A stretch of 64,000 nucleotides of DNA, taken from positions 62,001 to 126,000 of the forward strand of contig JAKRSB010000085.1 in assembly GCA_022402525.1 (NCBI GenBank), in the 5' to 3' direction. Below are positions 8,719-18,704 of this stretch, one piece after another. The stretch is from Thermosynechococcaceae cyanobacterium MS004 (lineage in GTDB: Bacteria > Cyanobacteriota > Cyanobacteriia > Thermosynechococcales > Thermosynechococcaceae). The notes under the pieces are model-generated. The model worked only from the letters and a program-made list of their open reading frames with translations, was not told where the DNA came from and did no database searches. Positions within the stretch are counted from its first letter, which is position 1, and the number at the start of each line of letters is the position of its first letter. A program made the position numbers and the translations under genes.

Positions 8719-9180
8719 ATGAAAATTGCGCTGGGTAGCGATGAACAAACCACCTTGACCGCGCAGCTTATTCAGTCCCTAAAGCAGCGGGGCCATGAAG
8801 TGCTGCTGTACGGGGCGCTGGCAGACCACGATCCGCAGACCGATTGGCCCCTATGCAGCAGTAATGTTGCCCAAGCGATCGCCACGGGTCAGGCAGAGGA
8901 AGGCATCGTTTGCTGCTGGACTGGCACAGGAGCCGCGATCGCCGCCAACAAAGTGTCAGGCATACGCGCTGCGCTCTGTCACGATGCAGAAACCGCAAAG
9001 GGTGCGCGCATCTGGAACCACGCCAATGTGCTGGCCCTGAGCCTGCGGACAACCTCAGAAGCGATCGCCAATGAAATCCTGGATGCCTGGTATAGCACCC
9101 CCTACTCTGACGATGCCTGGAACCACCAGCAAATTGAGCGGATTCGCGCCCTAGAACAGAAGGGGACATCAGGAACGTGA
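8719..9180 (+). CDS. rpiB: RpiB/LacA/LacB family sugar-phosphate isomerase
   Basis: 153 aa. It begins MKIALGSDEQ, the family's opening strand (usually GSDHxG). The active-site loop is CCWTGTGAAIAANKV; the Cys and the GTG phosphate-binding turn match ribose-5-phosphate isomerase B. The AALCHDAETAKGAR and HANVLALS blocks are also typical. It would interconvert ribose-5-P and ribulose-5-P. A second function on allose-6-P or a galactose pathway cannot be excluded, and the His of GSDHxG is replaced here by Glu, so specificity is less certain. It is divergently transcribed from the TIGR03792 gene. Confidence 0.85.
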   Translation: MKIALGSDEQTTLTAQLIQSLKQRGHEVLLYGALADHDPQTDWPLCSSNVAQAIATGQAEEGIVCCWTGTGAAIAANKVSGIRAALCHDAETAKGARIWNHANVLALSLRTTSEAIANEILDAWYSTPYSDDAWNHQQIERIRALEQKGTSGT

Positions 9181-9275
9181 TCCTGTTCGAGAGAGCGCAC
9201 ACTTGACCCACCTCAGACGCACAAGTTGCGATCGCCAAATATCATCGCCGAATATCATCGTCGAATCGTCAGGGC

Positions 9276-9752
9276 TTATTCAGGGAAAAAGGCTGTGTCT
9301 AGAATCTGTTCCAGCGAATAAGGACAGATCTCAGGGAAGTCTTTGTAATTTAGCGGCGTTTCGCGCACCGCCAGATCTAGAGCTGCCAGGTAGGCTTTAG
9401 TACAGGCTTCAGCTAGATAGGGACGCAAACTTGGGCTGTCCTCAAGAAGCTCCATAATTTCTCGACGCTGCTCTCGAAGGGTTGCCAGCCAGCTTTTGGA
9501 TCTTAGTTCAGCTTGAAATTCCCACTTCAACAGATGCCCCAACAGAACACCCAACCGATTCCTCAGTTCTTGGCGTTGCTGTCTACCCAAAGACTCAATC
9601 TCCTCCATTAAATTCTTGCAGTCTAGATGCTCCCATGCCCCTTCACCCAAAAGTTTTGCTTGCGCCTGAGTCCAACCATAGAAGTCAACCTCATACAGAG
9701 GAGACGATATGTGTGGCGATATCTGGTGCGATGTGCTTAGGTTGGCTGTCAT
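9276..9752 (-). CDS. DUF29 domain-containing protein
   Basis: 158 aa from the ATG at 9752, preceded by GGAGG with 6 bp spacing; a TTG 21 bases upstream is less likely. The conserved blocks are YEVDFYGWTQ, LDCKNLMEEIESLG and LLGHLLKWEFQ. DUF29 is common and multi-copy in cyanobacteria. Its function is unknown. All-helical, no membrane segment. Confidence 0.85.
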   Translation of the reverse strand: MTANLSTSHQISPHISSPLYEVDFYGWTQAQAKLLGEGAWEHLDCKNLMEEIESLGRQQRQELRNRLGVLLGHLLKWEFQAELRSKSWLATLREQRREIMELLEDSPSLRPYLAEACTKAYLAALDLAVRETPLNYKDFPEICPYSLEQILDTAFFPE

Positions 9753-9853
9753 CTCTGCCCTCCGCTGTTGCAAACTCTCTCGATCATAGCCACAGTCACG
9801 GACTGGACGAAACTTAGCCTTTTGATGGATTATTTGCTGGATGATTTACTGGA

Positions 9854-10612
9854 TTAAAGCAATCCTTCTAGCTCTAGCTCCTCGATCGCCTGAAGTCCAC
9901 GGGGGTCGCCCAGCCTTAGCAGCGCCCCCCTCGCATCTTCGCGGACGCCCAAATCATCATCGGAAAGGGCTTCAATCAATGCTTCTGTAGACTGACGATA
10001 AAGATCATTCACAGGCACAAACTGGCAGAGCTGCCCCAGCGCCCAAGCACAGTTACTGCGAACCGCAGACAAACAATCCTGCTGAAGCGCCGCCGTAACG
10101 GCAGGGATTGCCTCAACCGCAGCAGTGCTGTCCACCTCCGCCATTTGCCCCAAAGAACTCGCCGCCCATAGCCGGACGGCGGAAATATCGTTTTGGAGCG
10201 CCTCAATTAGCGGCAATAGCGCACGGCGATCGCGGCAGTTACCGAGCGCCCAGACTACCCCTTTGCGGACATAGCCATTCCAGTCAGCGTGATATTGCTG
10301 AATGAGCGGCTCCACCGCCTCTGGACTAGGGTTGCGGCCCAATGCATAGGCCACACTCACCCGCACCAGCGGGCAACCATCCGCCAAGAGTTGAATCAGC
10401 GGCGCAGTGGCGCGCAGGTCTTGTAGCTCACAAAATGCCCGTGCCCCAACCATCCGCTGAGTCACATTCTCAGAGGTCAGGAGCGCCAGCATTTCCTCCA
10501 CATCAGGCTGTTCCGCCTCAGCCTCTGGGTTATCCACAGGCACAAGACGGTCTAGCGGACTTTCGAGGGCGGCATCTGCATCCAGCAGATTGAAATCATC
10601 GTCGTCGTACAT
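9854..10612 (-). CDS. HEAT-repeat domain protein
   Basis: 252 aa, beginning with an acidic stretch (MYDDDDFNLLDADAALESP) followed by about six HEAT/PBS-lyase-like helical repeats (for example VRVSVAYALGRNPSPEAVEPLI and VRLWAASSLGQM). Such proteins include phycobilin lyase subunits (CpcE/NblB types) and the IscA-interacting protein IaiH of Synechocystis. The acidic N-terminus makes an IaiH-like scaffold plausible, but I cannot decide from sequence. No phycobilisome genes are nearby, which argues against a dedicated lyase. Confidence 0.8.
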   Translation of the reverse strand: MYDDDDFNLLDADAALESPLDRLVPVDNPEAEAEQPDVEEMLALLTSENVTQRMVGARAFCELQDLRATAPLIQLLADGCPLVRVSVAYALGRNPSPEAVEPLIQQYHADWNGYVRKGVVWALGNCRDRRALLPLIEALQNDISAVRLWAASSLGQMAEVDSTAAVEAIPAVTAALQQDCLSAVRSNCAWALGQLCQFVPVNDLYRQSTEALIEALSDDDLGVREDARGALLRLGDPRGLQAIEELELEGLL

Positions 10613-10802
10613 ATTGGTAACTCTACCGCACTCTGATCGCCTTTACAGCACTCTGTTTTCACCAATTCGTTTACCAGAATTCCTTCCATGATTTTTGAGT
10701 AGAATCATCTCCACTGTTAGGATTAAGCTACGGAAGGCCGCAAGCATAGGGAGTTGCAATTGGGCTTCTCCAAGAGGGTGAGTGCGGTCTTGCACTAAAG
10801 TT

Positions 10803-10957
10803 ACGTGAGTTCGACAAAAAACAATCGCCCCTCATCCTCCCAGCCTCCTTTTCCCTAGGGAGAAGGAGAAGCCCTGAAAAATCAAGCTTCTTAAGCCCCT
10901 CTCCTTCGGGAGAGGGGTTTGGGGTGAGGGGCTTCAATCGCCTCATCGAACTCACGT
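10803..10957 (-). mobile_element. MITE-like element, copy 2
   Basis: 155 bp with perfect 12 bp terminal inverted repeats ACGTGAGTTCGA / TCGAACTCACGT, reverse orientation relative to copy 1. It is flanked by a perfect 7 bp direct repeat TAAAGTT (10796-10802; 10958-10964). It lies in the divergent HEAT-proS gap, ending about 50 bp before the proS start, so it may contain or disturb the proS promoter. Confidence 0.85.
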
Positions 10958-11005
10958 TAAAGTTGGAAAAATTGGAACTGAAAAATTGGAATTAAAGAGG
11001 GCGTC

Positions 11006-12808
11006 ATGCGGCTATCTCAAATGCTTTTGGTCACGCTGCGGGAAGACCCTGCTGAGGCAGAAATTCCGAGCCATAAGCTGTTGCTGCGGGCGGGCTATAT
11101 TCGCCGGATTGGCAGCGGCATCTATGCCTATTTGCCCTTGCTGTGGCGCGTCCTGAAAAAAGTTACCCAGATTGTCCGTGAGGAAATGGACGCGACGGGG
11201 GCCCAGGAATGTTTGCTGCCCCAGCTTCAGCCAGCGGAGCTGTGGCAAGAGTCTGGACGCTGGGACACCTACACCAAAGCCGAAGGCATTCTGTTTGCCT
11301 TGGGCGATCGCCAAGGGCGCGAGTTAGGGCTAGGCCCCACCCATGAAGAAGTGATTACCGCCGTGGCGCGGGATATGATTCGCTCCTATCGTCAGCTTCC
11401 GGTGCATCTGTATCAGGTGCAGACCAAATTCCGCGACGAGATTCGGCCCCGCTTTGGGCTGATGCGGGGGCGGGAATTTATTATGAAAGATGGCTACTCG
11501 TTCCATGCAGATACGGACAGCCTTAAGCGCACCTATCAAGAGATGTACCAAGCCTACAGCAACATCCTGCGGCGCTGTGGGCTAACCTTTCGAGCCGTGG
11601 AGGCGGACTCCGGCGCAATTGGTGGGTCAGGCTCCCACGAGTTTATGGTGCTGGCGGATGCCGGGGAAGATGAGGTGCTCTACACCGAAGACGGCACCTA
11701 TGCGGCCAATGTAGAAAAAGCGATCGCCCTGCCCCCCGATGCGGTGCCCTCTACCTACACCGAACGCCAGGTTCTAGAAACGCCCAACGCCAACACCATT
11801 GAGCGGCTGGCAGACCAGCTACGGTGCGCCCCCTCCGCGATCGCCAAGACAGTCCTATATCAGGCCACCTTTGACAATGGGCAACTGGTGCTGGTGCTGA
11901 TTAGCATTCGCGGCGACCAGGCCGTCAATGAGGTCAAGCTCAACAATGCGCTAGTGAAGCTGGCGGATCGTTACGACGCCAAAACGCTGCTGAGCCTAGA
12001 AGTGGCGGATACGGGCGGCACCTGGGCGGCAAAAGACCTGCCCGTGGGCTACTTAGGCCCAGATCTTCCCGACTCCTTTATTAACGCGATCGCAAAGGTT
12101 TCGCCTAAATTTTTGCGCTTAGCCGATCAGACGGTGACAGATCTCAAGAATTTTGTGACGGGAGCCAATGCCCCCCAGCAGCACGTGGTAGGAGCCAACT
12201 GGGGCGAGGCGCTACCCCTACCAACGGTGGTGGATATCCGCAAAGCGCAGGCAGGCGATCGCGCGGTGCATGACCAAGCTCAGCTTCTCCAGAGCGCACG
12301 GGGCATTGAAATTGGCCATATTTTCCAGCTTGGCACCAAGTATTCAAAAGCCCTTGGTGCAACCTTCACCAACGAACAGGGTGAAGAGATGCCGCTGGTG
12401 ATGGGCTGCTACGGCGTCGGCGTCTCGCGACTGGCGCAGGCGGCGGTAGAGCAGTCCTACGATAAAGACGGCATCATCTGGCCTGTGGCGATCGCTCCCT
12501 ATCAGGTGGTGGTGGTAATTCCCAACCTTAACGAGACTGCCCAGGTCGAAGCCGCAGAGCAGCTCTACCAAGATCTCCAGGCCGCCGGCATTGAGGCGCT
12601 TTTGGATGATCGCAACGAACGGGCTGGCGTAAAGTTCAAAGATGCAGAGCTAATCGGCATTCCGTTTCGGGTGGTGACGGGGCGATCGCTAGCTCAGGGC
12701 AAGGTTGAAGTGGTGAAAAGACGCGATCGTAGCTCCCTTGATCTCCCGCTTGCGGAGGTTGTCCCAACCCTCAAAGCTTGGATTGATGAAGCAATTCAGG
12801 CCACCTAG
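11006..12808 (+). CDS. proS: prolyl-tRNA synthetase
   Basis: 600 aa class II aminoacyl-tRNA synthetase. The opening [19 protein letters not shown] and [13 protein letters not shown] contain motif 1; motif 2 is in [21 protein letters not shown]; motif 3 in [10 protein letters not shown]. An inserted YbaK-type editing domain spans about residues 240-380, so this is the bacterial (ProS1) form with post-transfer editing. The anticodon-binding domain follows at the C-terminus. The ribosome-binding site AGAGGG is 5 bp before ATG. Confidence 0.97.
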   Translation: MRLSQMLLVTLREDPAEAEIPSHKLLLRAGYIRRIGSGIYAYLPLLWRVLKKVTQIVREEMDATGAQECLLPQLQPAELWQESGRWDTYTKAEGILFALGDRQGRELGLGPTHEEVITAVARDMIRSYRQLPVHLYQVQTKFRDEIRPRFGLMRGREFIMKDGYSFHADTDSLKRTYQEMYQAYSNILRRCGLTFRAVEADSGAIGGSGSHEFMVLADAGEDEVLYTEDGTYAANVEKAIALPPDAVPSTYTERQVLETPNANTIERLADQLRCAPSAIAKTVLYQATFDNGQLVLVLISIRGDQAVNEVKLNNALVKLADRYDAKTLLSLEVADTGGTWAAKDLPVGYLGPDLPDSFINAIAKVSPKFLRLADQTVTDLKNFVTGANAPQQHVVGANWGEALPLPTVVDIRKAQAGDRAVHDQAQLLQSARGIEIGHIFQLGTKYSKALGATFTNEQGEEMPLVMGCYGVGVSRLAQAAVEQSYDKDGIIWPVAIAPYQVVVVIPNLNETAQVEAAEQLYQDLQAAGIEALLDDRNERAGVKFKDAELIGIPFRVVTGRSLAQGKVEVVKRRDRSSLDLPLAEVVPTLKAWIDEAIQAT

Positions 12809-12998
12809 CGCTGCACGGAACATCCAGCCTGTTCTAGAGTCTAGATAAGGCGGACAACGCGGTATCTTTGATAGGGACAAAGCGCAAGGACATAAGGTCA
12901 AGACTGTCTTATTTCCGCACCTCTTATTTCCGCACCTTTGTACATCGTGTGGATGCATCATCTCAATGTGAGTCTCTTATCAGCAGTGGAGTGGAGGA

Positions 12999-13625
12999 AT
13001 GCATAAATTCATGGTTAACCCTCGCGGAAGCAGGGCAGTCATCGGCCTACTGTTCGCCCTAACCCTTGGACTAGGGGGATGTCTAGAGAGCAGCAACGCT
13101 CCCACTTCGCCCTCATCTCCCGCTATATCCGCTTCGCCCTCTGACGAGCCATCTCCACCCGTCGCCTCTGATTCCCCTTCACCTGTCGCTCCGATATCAT
13201 CTAAGGCTGATGTCTACTGGCTCTCCAGCAGCGGCACAAAGCTGACGCTCACCCCAGCCAATATTGACCTGCCCAAAGGCGATCGCCCAGAAACTCAGCT
13301 AAGCGACGCCCTAGCGCGGCTTATTCAAGGCCCTGCCAATGCCGATGTAACCACCTCTATTCCAGAAGAAACCAAGCTCAATAGCGTCAAGATTGAGCGT
13401 GATGGGGTGCATGTTGATTTAAGCAAAGCCTTCACCAGCGGTGGCGGGAGTACGTCAATGCAGGCGCGGCTTGGTCAGGTGATCTATACCGCTAGCAGCC
13501 TCAACCCGTCAGACCCAGTGTGGATTTCAGTGGATGGTGAGCCACTCAAGGTGTTAGGCGGCGAGGGACTAGAAGTTCCTCAGCCCATCACGCGCTCAGA
13601 ATTTGATAAAAATTATTCGCTGTAG
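12999..13625 (+). CDS. GerMN domain lipoprotein
   Basis: 208 aa. The N-terminus has a charged start, a hydrophobic segment and lipobox LGLGGC (Cys28), so it should be a membrane-anchored lipoprotein. A Ser/Pro/Ala-rich linker (about 30-68) leads to one GerMN domain (VYWLSSSG ... IPEETKLNSVKIERDGVHVDLSKAF). In spore formers GerM helps engulfment; in cyanobacteria its role in the envelope is unknown. GGAGG lies one base before the ATG at 12999; a second ATG at 13011 is a possible start with better spacing. A terminator follows at 13752. Confidence 0.85.
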   Translation: MHKFMVNPRGSRAVIGLLFALTLGLGGCLESSNAPTSPSSPAISASPSDEPSPPVASDSPSPVAPISSKADVYWLSSSGTKLTLTPANIDLPKGDRPETQLSDALARLIQGPANADVTTSIPEETKLNSVKIERDGVHVDLSKAFTSGGGSTSMQARLGQVIYTASSLNPSDPVWISVDGEPLKVLGGEGLEVPQPITRSEFDKNYSL

Positions 13626-13751
13626 CGTTTCTGGTCAAACTCACTCCGATTGGCCATCACTTCTACCTCAGATCTTTTGGGCCGATCAAAAAACTGGGCG
13701 ATCGCTTGCTCGCCAAATCATAGTTTGCTCGATAGCTCCTACAGGCTTGAA

Positions 13752-13783
13752 AAAAGGCACCCTTTAATGCGAGGGTGCCTTTT
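13752..13783. terminator. bidirectional rho-independent terminator
   Basis: Perfect 12 bp stem AAAAGGCACCCT / AGGGTGCCTTTT with an 8-base loop, between the convergent GerMN and murA genes. The A/T arms give a U-tract in either direction. Confidence 0.85.
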
Positions 13784-13789
13784 GATTTA

Positions 13790-13938
13790 GCGTGAGTTCG
13801 ACCAGAAATAACCTCCCCTCATCTTCGCCTCCCTTTCTCCCTAGGAAAAAGGAGGGGAAAATCAAACTTCTTAAGCCCCTCGCCTTTGGGAGAGGGGTTT
13901 GGGGTGAGGGGCTTCAAGTAGCATCATCGAACTCACAT
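13790..13938 (-). mobile_element. MITE-like element, copy 3
   Basis: About 149 bp from (G)CGTGAGTTCGA to TCGAACTCACAT, same orientation as copies 2 and 5. It is flanked by a perfect 9 bp direct repeat TTGATTTAG (13782-13790; 13938-13946), whose last or first base may belong to the element ends. It abuts the terminator at 13752-13783, so the insertion was just past the U-tract. Confidence 0.82.
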
Positions 13939-13994
13939 TGATTTAGGAATTGCTGCAAGATTGCATTAATTGCATTAATGATGAGGGCAATCGC

Positions 13995-15365
13995 CTAGAC
14001 CAAGCTTGGGGCTTCAACGAGCATCGAACCTGAATTGGGCTGAACCCGCTCAATACGCGCACCCAATCCTCGCAGCTTTGCCTCAATATTTTCGTAGCCC
14101 CGATCTAAATACTGAAGGCCAGAAATCGTGCTTTGGCCTTCAGCCGCCAGCGCCGCCACCACCAGCGCCGCCGAAGCTCTTAGATCCGTTCCGGAGACTG
14201 GCGCACCAGACAAAAATGGTACCCCGCAAATGACCGCATGGTTGCCTTTCACGCGAATATCAGCGCCCATCCGAATCAACTCAGGCACATGGCCCAGACG
14301 ATTTTCAAAGACCGTTTCCGTAATCACGCTGTTGCCTTCGCAAAGCGTGAGCAGAGCCATAAAGAGCGCCTGCATATCCGTAGGGAAGCCAGGGTAAGGA
14401 AGGGTTTCAATATCGGTTCCCCGAAGCACCGCACCGGGCATAACGCGCAGGGTTTGGTGATCTTCCTGTACCACACGCACCCCAATGTCTTTTAACTTGG
14501 CAATAACCGCCGTCAAATGCTCTGGCACAACAGGAGAAAGGGTAATTTCAGACTGGGTAATGGCACCCGCCATCAAAAAAGTGCCCGCCTCAATCCGGTC
14601 TGGAATGATGTTGTAGTCCACACCATGCAAACGAGGAACGCCCTCAATCACAATGCTGTTGGTTCCAGCACCCTGAATTTTTGCCCCCATCGCGTTGCAG
14701 AAATTTGCGAGGTCAATGACTTCTGGCTCTTGGGCTGCATTTTCGAGGATCGTTTCTCCCTCTGCGAGGGCTGCCGCCATCATGAGGGTTTCCGTTGCGC
14801 CAACGCTGGGGTAGTCGAGGTAAATACGAGCGCCCTTCAGCCGCTTAGCATAGGCATGTACGACACCGTGCTCAATGTAGACATCTGCACCCATCTGCTG
14901 AAGACCTCGCACATGGAGCGCCACCGGACGCGCACCGATCGCACAACCGCCAGGGAGAGGCATTTTGGCAACGCCAGTGCGGGCAAGGAGGGGGCCAAGG
15001 GCAAAGAAGCTGGCCCGAAGCTGGCTGACCAATTCGTAGGGCGCTTCGGTTTGGGTAATGGTGCTGGCATCAATCGTGAGAGTTTTCGCACCAGCGGTTG
15101 CATCAGTGTTCGAGTCAAAGTTAATTTTGACCCCCAGCGCTGACAAGATTTGACCCATGCTGCCAATGTCGGCCAGGGCGGGCACATTGCGCAAAATGCA
15201 GGCATCTGAGGCCAGGAGAGCCCCCGTCATGAGGACTAGGGCTGAGTTCTTAGCGCCGCTAATCGACACATGCCCTTTCAGGGGCGATCGCCCCCAGATG
15301 TGAAGGACTGGTTTGTCTTCCACGAGGGAAGCCGTATCTTTCGGTATGCTTTGAGAGAGAGTCAT
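13995..15365 (-). CDS. murA: UDP-N-acetylglucosamine 1-carboxyvinyltransferase
   Basis: First committed enzyme of peptidoglycan synthesis, transferring enolpyruvate from PEP to UDP-GlcNAc; the target of fosfomycin. Lys39-Asn40 (GAKNSAL) and the active-site Cys141 in [10 protein letters not shown] are present, so it is predicted fosfomycin-sensitive at that residue. 456 aa with a short N-terminal extension (residues 1-20) over the E. coli protein. A strong AGGAGG sits 8 bp before the ATG. Confidence 0.97.
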   Translation of the reverse strand: MTLSQSIPKDTASLVEDKPVLHIWGRSPLKGHVSISGAKNSALVLMTGALLASDACILRNVPALADIGSMGQILSALGVKINFDSNTDATAGAKTLTIDASTITQTEAPYELVSQLRASFFALGPLLARTGVAKMPLPGGCAIGARPVALHVRGLQQMGADVYIEHGVVHAYAKRLKGARIYLDYPSVGATETLMMAAALAEGETILENAAQEPEVIDLANFCNAMGAKIQGAGTNSIVIEGVPRLHGVDYNIIPDRIEAGTFLMAGAITQSEITLSPVVPEHLTAVIAKLKDIGVRVVQEDHQTLRVMPGAVLRGTDIETLPYPGFPTDMQALFMALLTLCEGNSVITETVFENRLGHVPELIRMGADIRVKGNHAVICGVPFLSGAPVSGTDLRASAALVVAALAAEGQSTISGLQYLDRGYENIEAKLRGLGARIERVQPNSGSMLVEAPSLV

Positions 15366-15484
15366 GATTCTGTCCTCCTACACCTAGGGATTCGCCAAAA
15401 ACAGCAAATGATGGTCTAGATTCTACCCGAAAGTGTGCGATTTGCAGCATGGAAATCCTAGATTCTCCAAATTTTATTAACCTC

Positions 15485-15580
15485 GAACGCTTGATATCTT
15501 GAATTCTTAATCTCGAATTCTTAATCTTGATCTCTTAATCTCAAATTCTTAATCTCAATTCTTAATCTCAAATTGAACGA
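15485..15580. repeat. A/T-rich degenerate tandem array
   Basis: Repeated (A)TTCTTAATCTC(A/G)A units of 12-15 bp fill the divergent murA-permease gap. The boundaries are approximate because units drift. No promoter could be picked inside it with confidence. Confidence 0.7.
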
Positions 15581-15657
15581 ATCCAGTTCATCCAAAATGA
15601 GTTCAAACCTTCTAATGCTCATTTCTCATGTTCAATACAGGAGACTAAATAAAATCT

Positions 15658-16569
15658 GTGGATTCCCCTATGCCCCCTGCCAAGCTTCGTCGTCCTCACT
15701 TCCTGCACAGGCTGCTCCATTCTGGACTCTCGACACAGTTTATGGCCGTGGGCGTTGTGATGACCTCAGTATATGTACTGGCAGCACTCTGCTCACCCCT
15801 AGCTCAATCTTGGGGATGGCTCCAAAGTCCGACCGAGTTTTTGAGTAACCCCATTAACGAGCCGCCCTCGCTGTCCCACTGGTTTGGGACAGACCTTCAG
15901 GGGTACGACGTCTTTTCGCGGACGCTGTTTGGCTCCCAAGCTGCACTTCAGGTAGTGATTGTCGCCACGCTTTTTAGTCTGGTGATTGGGGTGCCTTTGG
16001 GATTATTTAGCGGTTACCTAGGAGGCCGTTTGGATCGGGTGCTGCTGTTTTTGATGGACACCATCTATACCCTGCCGGGGCTATTGCTTTCGGTCACGGT
16101 TGCGTTTGTGGTGGGTCGTGGGGTGTTTAATGCGGCGATCGCCCTGAGTGTGGCCTATGTGCCCCAGTACTATCGGGTCGTCCGCAACCATACGGTAAGC
16201 GTTAAGACCGAGCTGTTTATTGAGGCCGCCCAGGCGACAGGCGCTTCTCCTTGGCGAGTCTTAACGCGGTACTTGCTGCTCAACGTCATTCAGAGCGTGC
16301 CCGTCCTGTTTACCCTCAACGCGGCGGACGCTATTTTGACCCTAGCCGGACTGGGCTTTTTAGGCTTAGGTCTCCCGGCCGAGATCCCAGAATGGGGCCA
16401 CGAACTGCGGCAGGCGCTGAGCGGCCTTTCTACGGGCGGCATCTGGTGGACGGCCTTATTCCCAGGATTAGCCATGACCCTATTGGTTGTTGGCTTGTCG
16501 CTGATTGGAGAAGGGCTAAACGACTTGATCAACCCTCTCTTGCGTCGGGATAGCTGGCGACAGAATTAG
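15658..16569 (+). CDS. ABC transporter permease, DppC/OppC type
   Basis: 303 aa inner-membrane permease with an N-terminal transmembrane segment, an OppC-like N-domain (LSHWFGTDLQGYDVFSRT) and the binding-protein-dependent transport fold. The EAA loop is EAAQATGASPWRVLTRYLL. It belongs to the peptide/nickel transporter class. Partner genes (DppB-like permease, ATPases, binding protein) are not adjacent, so it must pair with components encoded elsewhere. The start is GTG 15658 or ATG 15670. An AGGAG at 15638-15642 is rather far from either. Confidence 0.88.
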   Translation: MDSPMPPAKLRRPHFLHRLLHSGLSTQFMAVGVVMTSVYVLAALCSPLAQSWGWLQSPTEFLSNPINEPPSLSHWFGTDLQGYDVFSRTLFGSQAALQVVIVATLFSLVIGVPLGLFSGYLGGRLDRVLLFLMDTIYTLPGLLLSVTVAFVVGRGVFNAAIALSVAYVPQYYRVVRNHTVSVKTELFIEAAQATGASPWRVLTRYLLLNVIQSVPVLFTLNAADAILTLAGLGFLGLGLPAEIPEWGHELRQALSGLSTGGIWWTALFPGLAMTLLVVGLSLIGEGLNDLINPLLRRDSWRQN

Positions 16570-16971
16570 AGTGGGGTTGCGCTGGGGCTTACCCATCCAG
16601 TCTTGCTCATCTAGAAGAGCATCTTGTCGAGCTAGGATCTTTCCGCAGGTCGATTGCCAAAATCAGCCTCTCTTCTGATGGATTTGGCAACACCTTGGTC
16701 AATCATGAAGAATTTGTTACACTGTGTTTCAGAATAGCTTCAGAAGCCATAGCTTCAACAACCAAGTCTCCACGCGCCTGTGAAAATCTTGTCTCTGGTC
16801 GCGCGCCATCTCACCTTCCCCAGTGATGGATGGACATGCTAGATTTTCGGAAATCCACTAATACTCAAACTGCGGCAACTGCGTCCTAAAACCCACTGGC
16901 CGTGATTTATCTGGGAAAAGCCGAGAAGCCTGTCACTCTAAACGCTGTTCTATAAAAAATCTAAGGAATCT
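16570..16971. other. 402-bp region upstream of ahcY
   Basis: No gene seen. An imperfect inverted repeat GCCAAA/TTTGGC near 16650-16690 could be a weak terminator for the permease gene but has no U-tract. I compared it by eye with SAM and SAH riboswitch cores and found no match. A long leader for ahcY is possible. Confidence 0.5.
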
Positions 16972-18390
16972 ATGACACCACAAGTTTTAACTCCAGACTA
17001 CGTTCTACCTCAAGATCTTAAGGCTCAAGATTATAAAGTTGCTGATATTAGCCTGGCGGAGTGGGGTCGTAAGGAAATTGCGATCGCCGAAAGTGAAATG
17101 CCCGCACTGATGAAAATTCGCGCCAAGTACCGCGATGCAAAGCCTCTGTCCGGTGCAAAGATCATTGGCTGCATTCACATGACCATTCAGACCGCTGTGC
17201 TGATTGAAACCCTGCAAGAGCTGGGTGCTGAAGTACGCTGGTCTTCCTGTAATATTTTTTCGACCCAAGACCATGCTGCCGCTGCGATCGCCGCTGTGGG
17301 AACCCCCGTCTTTGCCTGGAAAGGTGAAACGGAAGAAGAATATATGTGGTGCATTGAGCAAACCTGCCGCACGCCAGCGGGTGATCTCTGGGATGCCAAC
17401 ATGATTTTGGATGATGGGGGCGACCTCACGGGCTATATCCATGAAACCTATCCCCAACTGCTTCCTGCTATCCACGGCGTGACGGAAGAAACCACCACTG
17501 GCGTACACCGTCTCTTGGAAATGCTGGAAAAAGGCCAGCTCAAGATTCCAGCCATCAACGTCAACGATGCGGTCACCAAGGCCAAAAACGACAACAAGTA
17601 TGGCTGTCGCCACAGCTTGAATGACGCGATTAAGCGCGGCACTGACCACCTCATGGCTGGCAAGAAGGCATTGGTGATTGGCTACGGTGATGTGGGCAAG
17701 GGTTCTGCTGCGTCTCTGCGCCAAGAAGGCATGATTGTGAAGGTTTCGGAAGTTGACCCCATCTGCGCGATGCAGGCCTGCATGGACGGCTTTGAGCTCG
17801 TCTCTCCCTACATCAACGGCATCAATGATGGCACGCCAAACTCCATCAACAAAGATTTGCTGGCCAATACCGACCTGCTGGTGACCACCACGGGCAACAA
17901 AAATGTTTGCGATGCCAACATGCTGAAGGCAATCAAGGCCGGAGCTGTAGTCTGCAACATTGGTCACTTTGACAACGAAATTGACACCGCCTTCATGCGT
18001 CGTGAATGGCGCTGGGATGAAGTGAAGCCCCAAGTGCATCAGGTCTATCGTAGCGATGACAAGCAGGACTTCTTGATTCTGCTCTCCGAAGGCCGTCTGG
18101 TGAACCTGGGCAACGCAACAGGCCACCCCTCCCGAATTATGGATGGCTCTTTCGCCAACCAGGTCTTGGCTCAGATGTTCTTGTTTGAGCGCAAGTTTGC
18201 TGACCTGCCTGAGGCAGAAAAAGCAGCGGCCATCACGGTTGAAGTGCTTCCTAAGAAGCTGGACGAAGAAGTAGCTCGCTACATGGTTGAAGGGTTTGGT
18301 GGGGTCATTACCCAGCTTTCTCAAGAGCAGGCCGAGTACATTCATGTGCCTGTTGAAGGCCCCTTTAAGGCTGAAAGCTACAAGTACTAA
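16972..18390 (+). CDS. ahcY: adenosylhomocysteinase
   Basis: Hydrolyses S-adenosylhomocysteine to adenosine and homocysteine in the methyl cycle, with tightly bound NAD. 472 aa. NAD-binding motif [10 protein letters not shown]; substrate blocks [18 protein letters not shown]-like [11 protein letters not shown], and the terminal [12 protein letters not shown] that reaches into the neighbouring subunit. The opening [17 protein letters not shown], the length and the tail resemble the proteobacterial/plant class rather than the roughly 425-aa class known from Synechocystis, which suggests gene replacement or ancient transfer. A perfect terminator follows at 18461. Confidence 0.96.
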   Translation: MTPQVLTPDYVLPQDLKAQDYKVADISLAEWGRKEIAIAESEMPALMKIRAKYRDAKPLSGAKIIGCIHMTIQTAVLIETLQELGAEVRWSSCNIFSTQDHAAAAIAAVGTPVFAWKGETEEEYMWCIEQTCRTPAGDLWDANMILDDGGDLTGYIHETYPQLLPAIHGVTEETTTGVHRLLEMLEKGQLKIPAINVNDAVTKAKNDNKYGCRHSLNDAIKRGTDHLMAGKKALVIGYGDVGKGSAASLRQEGMIVKVSEVDPICAMQACMDGFELVSPYINGINDGTPNSINKDLLANTDLLVTTTGNKNVCDANMLKAIKAGAVVCNIGHFDNEIDTAFMRREWRWDEVKPQVHQVYRSDDKQDFLILLSEGRLVNLGNATGHPSRIMDGSFANQVLAQMFLFERKFADLPEAEKAAAITVEVLPKKLDEEVARYMVEGFGGVITQLSQEQAEYIHVPVEGPFKAESYKY

Positions 18391-18460
18391 GCTCTAGGAC
18401 TATTGCTCTAGGACTATCAAGCTCTTGTTTTGAAGCTCTTGATCTAAAGGTCTGAGTCCA

Positions 18461-18493
18461 AAAAAGCGGGTGATGTAACATCACCCGCTTTTT
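18461..18493. terminator. rho-independent terminator after ahcY
   Basis: Perfect 15 bp stem AAAAAGCGGGTGATG / CATCACCCGCTTTTT with a 3-base loop, 70 bp past the ahcY stop. Symmetric A/U tails may also serve the opposite strand (rca). Confidence 0.92.
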
Positions 18494-18544
18494 CATGCGC
18501 GCTTTTGGTAGGCTTTTGGGGCAAAGCCTATCATTCATACCCCT

Positions 18545-18699
18545 ACGTGAATTCGATGATGCACTTAAGGCCCCTCACCCCAAACCCCTCTCCCAAAGGC
18601 GAGGGGCTTAAGAAGCTTGACTTTTAGTTGCCCCTCCTTCTCCCTAGGAAGAAGGAGGATGGGAGGATGAGGGGCGGTTGTTTCTGGTCGAACTCACGT
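18545..18699 (+). mobile_element. MITE-like element, copy 4
   Basis: 155 bp from ACGTGAATTCGA to TCGAACTCACGT. It has an imperfect 7 bp flanking repeat TACCCCT / TAACCCT (18538-18544; 18700-18706). It sits between convergent ahcY and rca; its right end is 5 bp from the rca stop codon. Confidence 0.78.
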
Positions 18700-18704
18700 T
18701 AACC

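Noticed and set aside
10728-10955. Short proteins reading PLTPNPSPEGEG
   Set aside because: They are translations of the MITE element (also at 38031-38216), not genes. Similar peptides appear in many genomes for the same reason.
14517-15143. 208-codon open frame antisense to murA
   Set aside because: It lies fully inside murA on the other strand and has no recognisable domain.
16650-16690. Possible riboswitch or terminator upstream of ahcY
   Set aside because: The inverted repeat is imperfect, has no U-tract, and no SAM/SAH aptamer core could be matched.
17005-18345. 446-codon open frame antisense to ahcY
   Set aside because: It shadows a highly conserved gene, its composition is that of a reverse frame, and it resembles no protein.
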